From positions 1,116,001-1,180,000 of the forward strand of contig NZ_CP009512.1 of NCBI RefSeq assembly GCF_000970205.1: 64,000 nucleotides of DNA, in the 5' to 3' direction. Position 1 is the first letter of the stretch. Every line of letters begins with the position of its first letter. A program made the translations under genes and the position numbers. This document shows, one piece after another, positions 16,879 to 27,723 of this stretch. Source of the DNA: Methanosarcina mazei S-6. GTDB taxonomy: Archaea; Halobacteriota; Methanosarcinia; Methanosarcinales; Methanosarcinaceae. Under the pieces are notes generated by a model, which was not told where the DNA came from, did no database searches, and saw only the letters and a program-made list of their open reading frames with translations.

Positions 16879-17289
16879 ATGACGGTTATGGTTCAAACGG
16901 ACTTAAATAGAATATTTATGGAGAAAACTGGAATAAATGAAGTGCAAATTAAAAAATTAGAGCAGTTGTCAAAAGACGGTCTTGGAGGCTCTATTGATCA
17001 AAACTTTTCAATGCCTATCGTTAACGGTAGCGGCAGCTATAATTATTCAACAACAAGTTTCTGGGTAACTATTTCCGGTTATGCCACAATTACAGGCCCC
17101 GATGAAGGCAACTGGCACTTCGTCGCAAAAGATGGCAATAACATTATTTTCGACCGGCAGGGGGTTACGAAAGGCCAGCAGATTCCTTTCAAATACAAAA
17201 CAGGCTTTACTCTGAACCTTACTTTGACTGCCACATGGAGTGAAAAGAAGGATACAAATCTTACCGGGTATCTAAATGCACAGTATTAA
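16879..17289 (+). CDS. Small hypothetical protein, predicted beta-rich
   Basis: 136 residues from ATG 16879, chosen for its AAAGAGG ribosome binding site; an open frame 16 codons longer begins at 16831. I recognise no family. There is no signal peptide or membrane helix. An N-terminal helix-like segment (about residues 1-35) is followed by alternating beta-type sequence rich in Ser, Thr, Gly and aromatic residues (SFWVTISGYATITG, FTLNLTLTATWS). It resembles a small beta-sandwich or lectin-like fold, a guess from composition only. It stands alone between the MATE gene and MarR. Confidence 0.6.
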   Translation: MTVMVQTDLNRIFMEKTGINEVQIKKLEQLSKDGLGGSIDQNFSMPIVNGSGSYNYSTTSFWVTISGYATITGPDEGNWHFVAKDGNNIIFDRQGVTKGQQIPFKYKTGFTLNLTLTATWSEKKDTNLTGYLNAQY

Positions 17290-17672
17290 GTTGCCAGTAT
17301 GAATTTCATTTATTCTTTACTTCAATTCTTTTTTCTTTGCTTTTTTTTAAAAATGTTAACTTTCCTTCCTGAAATCAGAAAGGAGTCCATATCACAATAT
17401 AAAATCATAAAATATAAATAAACCCTGCCCTATTTTCGTTTGGAATCAAACAATAAGAAAAGAGAATAGTACGATTAAAGACAGTCAGATCCGGATGATA
17501 AATACAGACCAGACCGGTCAAATCCAATAAAACCCGTCAAAACCAGTCAGATTGAACACTGAACGCCTCGCAAAAGAAGACTGACTGGATCATAAACGCC
17601 TCTCAAAAAGACCTCTGACGGATTTTAATATGGTTTTATCATCCGGGTCAGGACTGAAAAAAGTGCCTCATT
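17290..17672. other. Intergenic region upstream of marR
   Basis: About 380 AT-rich bases, no gene supported. It includes several imperfect AGACCAGACCGGTCAAAT / AAACCAGTCAGATTGAA repeats (about 17500-17560) and related AAGACTGACTGGAT. These sit 100-170 bases upstream of marR and could be regulator sites or slippage products. Confidence 0.45.
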
Positions 17673-17675
17673 GTG

Positions 17676-18140
17676 ATGCCGATGAAAGAAGAACGAATAA
17701 AAGAGACGGTAAAGCTTCAATTTGACATGATTCATCTTTTTCATAAGAATTTTGCCAGAGCTTTTCATAAAACAGGCAGCGGTTCCTATAACCTGAATAA
17801 AAATCAGAATAAGGCAATCCTGATTATAGGTGCGGTTGGTGAAATAATGCCCACAACTCTGGGAAGATGCCTTGACCTTCAGAAAGGAAGCCTGACCAGC
17901 ATGATAGATGCTCTGGAGAAAGAGGAGCTTGTCTACAGGAGAGGAGACCCGTCAGACCGGAGAAAGATCCTGGTTTCTCTTACTGAAAAAGGAGAGGATT
18001 ACAGGAACTGGCTTATAGAAGAGCTTGAAAAAAATAATTCAGAAGTTTTAAGCAGGTTAACTGAAGAAGAGATTGCAGCTTATCAGGAAGGCCTGAAAAC
18101 AATTCTGGACACATTAAAAAAGCTGGACGAGAGCACCTGA
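17676..18140 (+). CDS. MarR-family transcriptional regulator
   Basis: A winged-helix regulator of about 154 residues. The DNA-binding core is visible as GRCLDLQKGSLTSMIDALEKEELVYRRGDPSDRRKILVSLTEKG, the usual MarR recognition helix plus DxRxK wing. A long N-terminal helix (residues about 1-35) should serve dimerisation. Starts GTG 17673, ATG 17676 and ATG 17682 are all possible. It precedes a TrmB-like regulator and a MATE exporter on the same strand, a typical regulator-efflux arrangement. Confidence 0.88.
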   Translation: MPMKEERIKETVKLQFDMIHLFHKNFARAFHKTGSGSYNLNKNQNKAILIIGAVGEIMPTTLGRCLDLQKGSLTSMIDALEKEELVYRRGDPSDRRKILVSLTEKGEDYRNWLIEELEKNNSEVLSRLTEEEIAAYQEGLKTILDTLKKLDEST

Positions 18141-18180
18141 AGAGGAAAAACGGCTTCTAAACACTGATTTGAGGTCTGCA

Positions 18181-18510
18181 ATGCAAACTGAGCTAACAGG
18201 CAAACTTCAGAAACTTGGATTTACCGAAAACGAGGCAAAAATCTATATAGGACTCCTGAGACAGGGAGAGGCAACAGCAAGGGAAATTCACGAATTCACT
18301 CACGTTCCGAGAACGAAGATCTATTCTACTCTGAATAGAGTGTCAAAGAAGAAATACATAGAAGTCATAGAAGGTACTCCGGCATATTTCAGAAGCATTG
18401 ATCCGGAACAGCTGTTAGAAAGGTTAAGAGACGAATTCCTTTTCTCACTTAATGAAACACTAGAGGAACTTAATTCTGCAGGTTACGGGATGAAGAATAA
18501 ATGCTGTTAA
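18181..18510 (+). CDS. TrmB-like helix-turn-helix regulator, DNA-binding domain only
   Basis: 109 residues from ATG 18181 (GAGGT just upstream). It contains the TrmB N-terminal winged helix (LGFTENEAKIYIGLLRQGEATAREI...VPRTKIYSTLNRVSKKKYIEV) and a short helical tail, but not the C-terminal sugar-binding domain of full TrmB proteins. It ends in KCC. It lies 40 bases after marR and 80 before MATE copy 2. It is probably a compact regulator of the efflux genes. Confidence 0.85.
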   Translation: MQTELTGKLQKLGFTENEAKIYIGLLRQGEATAREIHEFTHVPRTKIYSTLNRVSKKKYIEVIEGTPAYFRSIDPEQLLERLRDEFLFSLNETLEELNSAGYGMKNKCC

Positions 18511-18591
18511 TTTCGGTATGTCTTCCCGGACCCTTGAAAAAATACAGCTCAGGAGAAAAGGTAAAAAGACATATTGAAGGGAAGACAGTAA

Positions 18592-20028
18592 ATGGAGCTT
18601 AAAACAGCAGCAGATTCAAACTTTTCTGAATCTGAAGAAAGCCCGGAAACTAAAGGCGTAAGGATTCTTGAGGGCGATCCCAAAAAAGCAATCATTAAAC
18701 TTGCAGTCCCTATGATTGTTGCAATGTCCGTTCAGACTCTTTACCAGCTCATAGACACCTTCTGGGTCTCGGGGCTCGGAGCAGACGCACTTGCTGCAAT
18801 GGGTTTCGTATTTCCATTTTATTTCATAAGCATGGCTTTATCCAACGGCCTGGGCATAGGAGGAGGAGCAGCCATCTCCCGAAAAATCGGAGCGCGGGAT
18901 AAGGCAGGAGCAGACAACGTAGCCGTACATACGATTATAATAATGATGCTGCTCGTTCTCATATTTACCATACCTTTCTATGTTTTTGCCCCTCATATAT
19001 TCTCACTTGTAGGAGCAGGGAAAACAACCGATCTTGCGGTAGCTTATGCGAGGGTAATATTTCTCGGGAGCATAGTGATCTTTTTTACTAACGTAGCGAA
19101 CTCTATCCTCAGGTCCGAAGGGGATTCAAAGCGGGCAATGTACGCAATGGTCCTCGGGGCAGCCCTGAATATCGTTATTGATCCCATTTTCATATACACC
19201 TTTAAAATGGGGATTGCAGGTGCAGCCTGGGCAACACTGCTTTCTCTTGCGGTCTCCTCAGCCATGATGCTGAACTGGCTCTTTTTCAAAAAGGACACTT
19301 TCGTTTCCTTTGACTTTAAAGACTTCAGCTTTGAGAAAAGTATAATAAACGACATATTCCGGATTGCAGTCCCGGCTTCCGCACAGCAGCTTTCAATGTC
19401 GTTATCCATGCTCGTCCTCAACCTGATTATTGTGAACGTGAGCAGCACTGACGGAGTTGCAGTGTACTCCACAGGCTGGCGTGTTGCTACAATTGCAGTT
19501 GCCCCACTTGTAGGTATAGCAACTGCAGTAGTTTCTGTTTCCGGAGCCGCCTTCGGGGCGAAAGACTTTGAAAAAGCAAAAACAGCACATACCTATGCAG
19601 TGAAAGCCGGACTCCTTATAGAAGGCGGGGTTGCTGCATTTACTTTTATATTCGCCCCACAGATTGCAGCCGTTTTCACGCAGACGGAAGAAGCCGCTCA
19701 CATAGCTCCGGATCTTATCCAGTTCCTGCGCATAATCTGCCTCTTCTATCCAACAGTTTCTCTCGGAATGCTCTCGACATCCCTATTCCAGGGGGCTGGA
19801 AAAGGCTTCAGCGCGCTTACCGCAAATCTCCTGAGAACCATAGTATTTACCCCGCTCTTTGCAGCTTTTTTTGCCTTCAATCTGAATATGGGCCAGGTAG
19901 GTGCCTGGTGGGGGATCGTTGCAGGCAATGCTATTGGAGCCGGGGTGGTCTATGTCTGGGTAAAGCTTTATCTCAGTACGATTCTGAAAACAGGGCCCCT
20001 GCATAAACCCTTCGAGCAGGGGATTTAA
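18592..20028 (+). CDS. MATE-family multidrug/cation antiporter, copy 2
   Basis: A 478-residue paralogue of the protein at 15104, with the same DTFWVSGLGADALAAMGFVFP, GGGAAISRKIGARDKAGADN and LRSEGDSKRAM motifs and twelve predicted helices. It lies directly downstream of marR and the TrmB-like gene on the same strand, with AAGGGAAG before the ATG, so it is the more likely direct target. Divergence from copy 1 is moderate, with conserved cores and different tails, suggesting an older duplication. Substrate unknown. Confidence 0.9.
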   Translation: MELKTAADSNFSESEESPETKGVRILEGDPKKAIIKLAVPMIVAMSVQTLYQLIDTFWVSGLGADALAAMGFVFPFYFISMALSNGLGIGGGAAISRKIGARDKAGADNVAVHTIIIMMLLVLIFTIPFYVFAPHIFSLVGAGKTTDLAVAYARVIFLGSIVIFFTNVANSILRSEGDSKRAMYAMVLGAALNIVIDPIFIYTFKMGIAGAAWATLLSLAVSSAMMLNWLFFKKDTFVSFDFKDFSFEKSIINDIFRIAVPASAQQLSMSLSMLVLNLIIVNVSSTDGVAVYSTGWRVATIAVAPLVGIATAVVSVSGAAFGAKDFEKAKTAHTYAVKAGLLIEGGVAAFTFIFAPQIAAVFTQTEEAAHIAPDLIQFLRIICLFYPTVSLGMLSTSLFQGAGKGFSALTANLLRTIVFTPLFAAFFAFNLNMGQVGAWWGIVAGNAIGAGVVYVWVKLYLSTILKTGPLHKPFEQGI

Positions 20029-20169
20029 ACCTTTTTGAGCAAATATTTATAGAAAGAATTCTAATAAATCGTAAATTTTGTACCAAATATTTATATATAT
20101 GTAGAAGGTAATAAGTTACCGTCTGCCGGCAAAACCAAAAAACAAAAGTTCAATCAAAGGTGAGCCAGA
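20029..20169 (+). promoter_or_regulatory. Promoter region with strong TATA box
   Basis: AAATATTTATATATATG at about 20084-20101 is a clear archaeal TATA-type element. AAAGGTGAGCCAGA immediately precedes the ATG at 20170. It appears to drive the small open frame that follows. Confidence 0.5.
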
Positions 20170-20319
20170 ATGAAAGAAATTATTACGCAAAAGCCTCTGA
20201 GACCAGTTCTTCACGGGTTTCTTCTCAAAGACCGTAAGTTTGTCCCGGCCTCAAAATCTAAAGTCCTGAACATTTTCGGACTTTTTGAGACAGGAAGCAT
20301 AAAGTCGGAGGAGACCTGA
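20170..20319 (+). CDS. Small hypothetical basic protein (49 aa)
   Basis: A 49-codon open frame with a strong ribosome binding site (AAAGGTGAG) and a strong upstream TATA box. Composition is basic in the first half (KEIITQKPLRPVLHGFLLKDRK). No family is recognised and there is no membrane segment. The good expression signals make a real small gene plausible. GAGGAG overlaps its end and precedes a further ATG (20321) with only eight codons. Confidence 0.4.
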   Translation: MKEIITQKPLRPVLHGFLLKDRKFVPASKSKVLNIFGLFETGSIKSEET

Positions 20320-21334
20320 AATGCAGGAACAGCTGTCTCCCGCATGAAGTGCTTAATAAAACATTCGGGGGACGGATACATTCTACAGACAAAGATAAAT
20401 TTCCTCCACCGAAAAACGCCGAATATTCTTTGACCAGTCAGTAGAGAGAAAAAGCATAAGTCAAAATTGCCATATTCAATCTTTAAAAGTATAAATAATG
20501 TAAAATTTCCGAAGAAATCCCAAATAAGCACTCATGAAATAAAAACCGCTGGGAAAAGTCTCTTGGAAAAGTCTCTTGGAAAAGTCTCTTGGAAAACACA
20601 CCTCCCAAAACAGAAGAAAAACGCCGTATATACTAAAAACGTACTCAAGAACAGTTCAGATAAACAGTATTTCCTAAAAGATCTTCAAGTCTGGTTTCAA
20701 AAAACATATTTAAAAACGAGAAAAGTAGATCTTTAAGCCAGAACACCTTGAAGAAACAAATCAGGACACCAGCATCTCCATCCCTGGAGTAACTAAATAC
20801 AAAAAACGGCGGTACAAAGGAAAACTCTCCCAAAAAACGGACATATGGGGAGGATAAAAGAATGAACTGGAAATCATTTCCGGTTCTTTCAAAAAAACAT
20901 AATTATATTACTATTTTTTGCTTTCTCTTTACTAAACCTTTTTTGTCCCGCTCAATACAGGAGAGCGGCCTCTCCCATGAAAAAGAAGAAAAAACAGATG
21001 AATATTGTTCATTTAATTTTCAACCTTTTTTTAATTTTTACTTCTTCTACTCCTTTTCCCTTTAACTTCTTCTTTGGGTTAGATCGCCAGACAAACTGGC
21101 GAAGTCTTCGATACAATGCGAATTTAAAATCCCTTATAGGGGGATATTTCAGACCTGTTTCCAGGAGAATGAGAATTATTGATCCGGTAGCTCAACTATG
21201 ATGGAGATCCGGAAAAGAATGAAATAAAAAGAGACTGGAAAGACAAAAAGATTTGAAGCGAAGAGATAATATTTACTCAAAAAGGTTTTCAGGTAAAGAA
21301 ATACAGCAGATATTATCGGTTCAGAGGGAAAGAC
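20320..21334. other. Long intergenic region with a 13-bp triplicate repeat
   Basis: About 1 kb without a convincing gene. GGAAAAGTCTCTT is repeated three times perfectly at 20552-20590; 13 is not a multiple of 3, so the region is unlikely to be coding despite an 89-codon frame. An open frame at 20862-21065 has a good GGGAGG site but no recognisable motif. A hairpin CGCCAG-ACAAA-CTGGCG lies at about 21085-21101. Confidence 0.5.
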
Positions 21335-21733
21335 TTGAATCTTAATATAGAAACTTCGAGGCGCATAGAGTTGATAGATATCACCTCAGAGGTAAAGGAA
21401 GAGGTGAGGATAAGCGGGGTACGGGAAGGTGTATGCATTATCAGCACCAGACATACGACTGCGGGGATAATTGTCAATGAAAATGAAAACGGGCTCCGGG
21501 AGGATATCCTGAATATGCTGGAAAGACTTGTACCTCAGGGGGCAGGATACAGGCACGACAGAATAGACAATAACGCTGATTCGCATCTTAAAGCCATATT
21601 GCTCGGATCAAGCGAAGCCCTGCCCATTGTAAAGGGCGAACTGGAACTCGGTACCTGGCAGAGCATTTTTTTTGCCGAAATGGACGGGCCAAGGAACAGG
21701 GCGGTAAATCTGACGATTTTAAAAACTGAATAA
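21335..21733 (+). CDS. YjbQ/UPF0047 family protein
   Basis: 132 residues matching the small YjbQ (UPF0047) family, with the conserved STRHTTAGIIVNENE segment and the late GTWQSIFFAEMDGPR motif. Members have been reported to have a weak thiamine-phosphate synthase activity, but the true cellular role is unsettled. The start is TTG at 21335 preceded by AGAGGGA. It is monocistronic here. A dedicated ThiD-ThiN enzyme lies 3 kb downstream, so this protein need not supply thiamine phosphate. Confidence 0.87.
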   Translation: MNLNIETSRRIELIDITSEVKEEVRISGVREGVCIISTRHTTAGIIVNENENGLREDILNMLERLVPQGAGYRHDRIDNNADSHLKAILLGSSEALPIVKGELELGTWQSIFFAEMDGPRNRAVNLTILKTE

Positions 21734-21824
21734 AGGCAGAAAAAATTGAGTAAAAAAATTAAGGAATAAAAAATAAAAATATAAAAAATTAAGAAAGAAG
21801 AAATTAAGAAATGTGAAAAAATCC

Positions 21825-23282
21825 TTAAAGGCTGTCCGGAGATACTGCCTGAGAGGATCTTTCAGCCTTACTGAAATCGTCCAGACGGGTCTGTTTCTTT
21901 CTGCATTTCTCGCCCGGGATCTCTACAGGATATTCTCCTGTAAGGCAGCCAATGCACATGTCGTTCTTGTCGCACTCAAGTGCTCTCATAAGCCCGTCGA
22001 TGCTGAGGTAGCCGAGAGAATCAGCACTTATCAGCCCTTCGACCTCTTTTATGGTCTTGTATGAAGCGATAAGTTCCTGCCGGGTTGCCATATCGATTCC
22101 CAGGTAGCAGGGGGCAATAATTGCCGGGCTTCCGACCCTTGCGTGGACTTCTGACGCGCCTGCCTTCCTGACCATATCTATGATACGCCTCGAGGTAGTC
22201 CCGCGGACAATGCTGTCATCTACCAGGACAACACGTTTGCCTTTGATATTGTCCTGAATAGCGTTCATCTTAAGCCGAACTGCAGTTTCACGCAGGTCCT
22301 GTCCCGGAAGAATGAAGGTGCGCCCGATATAACGGTTCTTCATGAGCCCTTCCAGGTACATTATACCTGATTCCCTTGCATAGCCGATTGCGGAAGTGAT
22401 TCCGGAGTCAGGGACAGGAGACACGATGTCTGCGTCTACATGATGTTCGCGGGCAAGCTCCCTTCCGATTCTTTCCCTTACTTTATAGACAAGCTTGCCG
22501 TCTATAACGGAGTCTGGCCTTGCAAAGTAAATGAACTCAAAAACGCAATGTGCCGGATGCGGTTCATTTGCGAGCTGGTGGCTTTCAAAACCTGAGCCTG
22601 TAAAGACCATGACCTCGCCTGGTTTGACGTCCCTTATAAGGGTGCCGTTCAGGGTGTCAATGGCTACGCTCTCGGAAAATACTCCGTATCCGCCGTCAAC
22701 TTCTCCAAAACAGAGTGGCTTAAAACCGAAAGGATCCCTTACGGCGTAGATAACACCGTTAATGAAAATGACAAGAGAGTAAGAGCCAACAAGCTTGCGC
22801 ATTACAGTCCTGATAGACTCGATAGGTTCGTGTTTTATCAGTTCTTTTACAAGCAGATGGCCAATAACTTCAGTATCTGAATCACTGATAAAAATTCTGC
22901 CTTCATTTTCCAGCTCATCCTTCAGTTCCCTTGCATTTACCAGATTCCCATTATGAGCAATGGCAACTGTTCCGCCCTTGAAGTTCAGGATAAAAGGCTG
23001 ACAGTTTTCAATCTTTGACCCGCCAGTTGTGGAGTAACGGACATGCCCGACTCCTGCATTACCGACCAGACGCCCGAGGGAATCTTTGTTATATACATCA
23101 GGTACAAGCCCCATTCCTTTGATGGAAAGCGGACATGAGCCGTTGTGCACCATTATGCCTGTCGATTCCTGTCCTCTGTGCTGAAGGGCATAAAGGGCAT
23201 AATAAAGCTTGAATGCGACAGCATTTGACGCGGGTCTGTCATCAGGCAAAATTATGCCTGCAACCCCGCACTCTTCTTTCAA
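21825..23282 (-). CDS. purF: Amidophosphoribosyltransferase (PurF)
   Basis: A 485-residue enzyme catalysing the first step of de novo purine synthesis, PRPP plus glutamine to 5-phosphoribosylamine. The N-terminal Ntn glutaminase begins MKEECGVAGI, with the nucleophilic cysteine exposed after removal of a short propeptide. The C-terminal PRPP-binding loop is VVLVDDSIVRGTTSRR. The start is TTG 23282 with GGAGGTC upstream. The gene follows L37e by 50 bases on the same strand and may be cotranscribed with it and LSm. A cysteine-containing C-terminal region (CDKNDMCIGCLTGEYP) is typical of this family. Confidence 0.95.
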   Translation of the reverse strand: MKEECGVAGIILPDDRPASNAVAFKLYYALYALQHRGQESTGIMVHNGSCPLSIKGMGLVPDVYNKDSLGRLVGNAGVGHVRYSTTGGSKIENCQPFILNFKGGTVAIAHNGNLVNARELKDELENEGRIFISDSDTEVIGHLLVKELIKHEPIESIRTVMRKLVGSYSLVIFINGVIYAVRDPFGFKPLCFGEVDGGYGVFSESVAIDTLNGTLIRDVKPGEVMVFTGSGFESHQLANEPHPAHCVFEFIYFARPDSVIDGKLVYKVRERIGRELAREHHVDADIVSPVPDSGITSAIGYARESGIMYLEGLMKNRYIGRTFILPGQDLRETAVRLKMNAIQDNIKGKRVVLVDDSIVRGTTSRRIIDMVRKAGASEVHARVGSPAIIAPCYLGIDMATRQELIASYKTIKEVEGLISADSLGYLSIDGLMRALECDKNDMCIGCLTGEYPVEIPGEKCRKKQTRLDDFSKAERSSQAVSPDSL

Positions 23283-23331
23283 TTTTGACCTCCGGTGCAG
23301 GTAAAAAATAGAGAAAATTGAGCAGGCAGGT

Positions 23332-23523
<192 letters not shown>

Positions 23524-23643
23524 TCAATCTAGCATGTAATATTCGATAATTCGAAGCGATTTCGTTTTTCTGAATTCATCCCAGCTCTACAGATCTTGCT
23601 GCTTACCGAGTTTAACGATAATAGATGAAGTGCTTGATATAGA

Positions 23644-24433
<790 letters not shown>

Positions 24434-25780
24434 ATGACAGAAAAAACCCCTATGTTTAAAACTCCTGTTGTGATGACTATCGCTGGTTCTGATTCAGGAG
24501 GGGGAGCAGGAATTGCTGCTGACATCAAGACCTTTGCAGCATTCGGAGTCCACGGGACCTGCGCCATTACTTCCGTAACCGCCCAGAATACTACAGGGGT
24601 TCTTGAAACATTTGATCTTGCTCCTGAAGCCGTTGCGAGCCAGATAGAGGCTGTCTGTACCGACATGGATGTTAAGTGGGCAAAAACCGGAATGCTTGCC
24701 TCTTCAGAGATCATAAAAGAGGTTGCAAAGCAGGTAAAAAAACATAATCTCTCCCTCGTGCTCGACCCTGTAATGGCTGCTGAAGCCGGAGGAGACCTGC
24801 TGAAAAAAGAAGCCCTTTCAGTCCTTATTAAAGAACTGTTACCTCTCTGCAAGGTTACAACTCCAAACGCCTCAGAGGCGGGCGCACTTGCAGGTGTCAC
24901 TGTCAAGACCCATGAAGATGCAAAACTTGCGGCAAGAAAAATTGCAGACCTTGGGGTTGAATCCGTTATTGTTACGGGAGGGCATATCGACGCGACTGAC
25001 CTCCTTTATGAACCTGTGTCCGGCACCTTTACACGCATTCCGGGCACTTTTGTAAAAGGAGGGACACATGGGTCTGGATGCACTTATTCCGCGTCAATGG
25101 CTGCCTGCCTTGCCCGGGGTGACAGCACGGAAACCGCTGCCAGAAAAGCAAAGACGTTTGTGGAACAGGCGATTTTGAGGAGCGTGCCTGTAGGAAAGGG
25201 AGTGGGACCTGTAAATCCTCTGGCAAATACACTTGAAGAAAAAGAGCGGTACCTGGCTCTTCAGGACGTAAAAGAAGCGGTTTCAATCCTCACATACAGC
25301 CCTGATTTTGCAAAACTAATCCCTGAGGTTGGCTGTAATATAGGGATGGCAATCCCATGTGCCAGGACTTATAATGAAATAGCTGCTGTCGAAGGCAGGA
25401 TAATCAGGTTCAGGGAAAAGGCAATTCCCGTCGGATACGTTAATTTCGGAGCCAGCCAGCATGTTGCCAGGGTTATTTTAGCAGCTCTCCGCGAGAATCC
25501 TGAAATGAGGGCTGCCATGAATGTGAAATACTCGGAAGAAATTCTTGAAGCATGCAGAGAAATAAATCCTGGAATCTCTTCTTTTGACAGGGCTGAAGAT
25601 CCTGGGGATGCCAGCACCATGGAATGGGGAACATCGGAGGCAATTAGAAAATACGGAGGAATGCCTGAAGTAATCTATGATAAAGGAGCAATAGGAAAAG
25701 AACCCATGGTCAGGCTGCTTGGTAAAAGCGCTTCAGAGGTCGCAAAGCTTGCCGTGGAACTTGCCAGGAGAGTAAAATAA
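24434..25780 (+). CDS. Bifunctional HMP(-P) kinase / thiamine-phosphate synthase (ThiD-ThiN)
   Basis: 448 residues from ATG 24434 (TGAGG upstream; ATG 24422 is less likely). Residues about 1-265 are ThiD, which phosphorylates hydroxymethylpyrimidine and its phosphate, with [17 protein letters not shown] and a late [11 protein letters not shown]. Residues about 275-448 are the archaeal ThiN domain, which couples HMP-PP and thiazole phosphate to thiamine phosphate in organisms lacking ThiE. The fusion therefore covers two successive steps of thiamine synthesis. It stands alone without other thi genes nearby. Confidence 0.92.
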   Translation: MTEKTPMFKTPVVMTIAGSDSGGGAGIAADIKTFAAFGVHGTCAITSVTAQNTTGVLETFDLAPEAVASQIEAVCTDMDVKWAKTGMLASSEIIKEVAKQVKKHNLSLVLDPVMAAEAGGDLLKKEALSVLIKELLPLCKVTTPNASEAGALAGVTVKTHEDAKLAARKIADLGVESVIVTGGHIDATDLLYEPVSGTFTRIPGTFVKGGTHGSGCTYSASMAACLARGDSTETAARKAKTFVEQAILRSVPVGKGVGPVNPLANTLEEKERYLALQDVKEAVSILTYSPDFAKLIPEVGCNIGMAIPCARTYNEIAAVEGRIIRFREKAIPVGYVNFGASQHVARVILAALRENPEMRAAMNVKYSEEILEACREINPGISSFDRAEDPGDASTMEWGTSEAIRKYGGMPEVIYDKGAIGKEPMVRLLGKSASEVAKLAVELARRVK

Positions 25781-26240
25781 CACCCGTTGAGCATAACGCC
25801 AGCTGAAACCAGGATTTTTTATTCCCAATTTTTCTTATTTTAAATATTTTTTCAGATATATCCAGTTTTGATATATTTATTACTATTATTATCTTATTTT
25901 TAATCTTTTCTTTTTTCCTAATATAATGTCTTATTTTTTTATCTTTTAACTTTTCTTTTTTACTAATTTCCTTTTTATTTTTATTTCTTCTATTTCTATT
26001 CTCTTTTATTTCTCATCTTTATTTTTATTATTTTTTATTTTTATTACCTTTTGTTTCCATTCATCTTTATTTTTATTCATTTTCTTTTTTCCCTTTTGTT
26101 CTCACACCTTCCAGCTCCAATAACTTTGTGAATTTTTATAAAGTATAATGGTGGAGCTTATTGGATATAGATGAGAAACAGATAACACTTAAATACATCA
26201 AGGTATGATTTTGTACAGAAACGTTACGCAGGAGATTTTC
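25781..26240. other. Polypyrimidine low-complexity intergenic tract
   Basis: From about 25815 to 26105 the plus strand is nearly all T and C with scattered A (TTTTATTTTTATT-type runs) and very few G. No gene is supported. It follows the ThiD-ThiN stop. AGGAG at about 26230 precedes the TrpB2 ATG. Confidence 0.6.
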
Positions 26241-27539
26241 ATGGAGCAGACAAAAATTATTCTTGACGAAAATGAAATGCCGAAGAGATGGTACAATGTC
26301 CTTTCAGACCTGCCGTCTCCAATAGACCCGCCTCTGGACCCAAGAACCTGGCAGCCTATAAACCCTGAGGCTCTTGAGCCTATTTTTGCAAAGGAACTGA
26401 TCAGGCAGGAAATGAGCAGTGACAGGTACATCGATATCCCTGCAGAAATACTCGATGTTTACAGGCTCTGGAGGCCAAGCCCCCTCTTCAGGGCTCACCA
26501 GCTTGAAAAGGACCTCAAGACCCCTGCAAAAATATATTATAAGTATGAAGGAGTCAGCCCCGCAGGCAGCCACAAGACAAATACCTCCATTGCCCAGGCC
26601 TACTACAATATGAAAGAAGGCACGGAAAGGCTCACAACCGAGACCGGAGCAGGACAGTGGGGAAGTGCACTTTCTCTTGCCTGCAACTACTTTGACCTCG
26701 AATGCAAGGTCTATATGGTTCGTTCAAGTTATTACCAGAAACCTTACAGAAAATCCCTTATGACCCTCTGGGGAGGAAATGTCGTACCTTCCCCGAGTCC
26801 TGATACGGAGTTTGGAAGAAAAATCCTGAAGGAGCAGCCTGACACGCCCGGGAGCCTCGGGATTGCAATCAGTGAGGCTGTAGAGGACGCAATAGCCCAT
26901 GATAATACAAAATACACGCTTGGAAGCGTGCTGAACCATGTTGTGCTCCATCAGACCGTGATAGGAGCTGAATGTAAAAAACAGCTTGAACAGGTCGAAG
27001 AGTATCCTGATGTGGTTATAGGGTGCTGCGGAGGAGGGAGCAACCTCGGAGGGATCGGACTCGAATTCATAAAAGACAGGCTTGAAGGAAAGCACAATGC
27101 AAGAGTGGTCGCAGTCGAGCCTTCAGCATGTCCTTCCCTGACAAAAGGAGAATACAGATATGACTTCGGAGACACTGCCGAGATGACGCCTCTTCTCAAG
27201 ATGTACACTCTCGGACACAAGCACATACCACCTGCCATCCATGCAGGAGGACTCCGTTATCACGGCGACTCTCCCATTATAAGCAAACTCTGTGCCGAAG
27301 GGCTCATGGAAGCGGTTTCTTATGGCCAGAAAGAGGTCTTCGATGCCGCTGTCCAGTTTGCCAGGACGGAAGGAATAGTGCCTGCACCTGAATCTTCCCA
27401 TGCAATACGCTGTGCGATTGATGAAGCCCTTGAAGCTAAGCAGAAAGGAGAAGAAAAGGTAATTCTCTTCAACCTTAGCGGGCACGGGCACTTTGACATG
27501 GCTTCCTACGACAAATATTTCAGCGGAGAACTTGAGTGA
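26241..27539 (+). CDS. Tryptophan synthase beta-like protein (TrpB2 type)
   Basis: 432 residues from ATG 26241, chosen for AGGAG upstream; an extended frame starts at 26205. It is a PLP enzyme with the cofactor lysine in GSHKTNTS, the phosphate-binding loop [10 protein letters not shown] and the TrpB2-specific N-terminal extension (residues about 1-60). TrpB2 proteins convert indole or a serine derivative to tryptophan but do not form the standard complex with TrpA. No other trp gene is nearby, as is common for trpB2. Confidence 0.92.
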   Translation: MEQTKIILDENEMPKRWYNVLSDLPSPIDPPLDPRTWQPINPEALEPIFAKELIRQEMSSDRYIDIPAEILDVYRLWRPSPLFRAHQLEKDLKTPAKIYYKYEGVSPAGSHKTNTSIAQAYYNMKEGTERLTTETGAGQWGSALSLACNYFDLECKVYMVRSSYYQKPYRKSLMTLWGGNVVPSPSPDTEFGRKILKEQPDTPGSLGIAISEAVEDAIAHDNTKYTLGSVLNHVVLHQTVIGAECKKQLEQVEEYPDVVIGCCGGGSNLGGIGLEFIKDRLEGKHNARVVAVEPSACPSLTKGEYRYDFGDTAEMTPLLKMYTLGHKHIPPAIHAGGLRYHGDSPIISKLCAEGLMEAVSYGQKEVFDAAVQFARTEGIVPAPESSHAIRCAIDEALEAKQKGEEKVILFNLSGHGHFDMASYDKYFSGELE

Positions 27540-27605
27540 TCTGCATATATCAGGAAAACATCTGATAAAAGTAATTGGATAAAAGTAATGGTGCCAAAAA
27601 AACAT

Positions 27606-27647
27606 AGCCTGAAACATGAACCCGAACGATGCCCGGGTTTTCAGGCT
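27606..27647. terminator. Terminator hairpin downstream of trpB2
   Basis: AGCCTGAAA (from about 27608) pairs with TTTTCAGGCT, with an inner CCCG/CGGG stem in the loop. It lies between the convergent trpB2 and the minus-strand gene ending at 27724. A second small hairpin, GATGCC-TCAG-GGCATC, follows near 27678. Confidence 0.6.
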
Positions 27648-27723
27648 AAAATATATAACTGAACAGTATATAACAGGGATGCCTCAGGGCATCTCTATAT
27701 TTGAGAAATCCTGGGAATTTCTT

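Noticed and set aside
20467-20736. 89-codon frame containing a tandem repeat
   Set aside because: The 13-bp repeat unit is not a multiple of three and the frame has no start context; probably chance.
20862-21065. 67-codon hydrophobic frame with a GGGAGG site
   Set aside because: The ribosome site is good, but the Phe-rich translation looks like T-rich DNA read by chance and no promoter or motif supports it.
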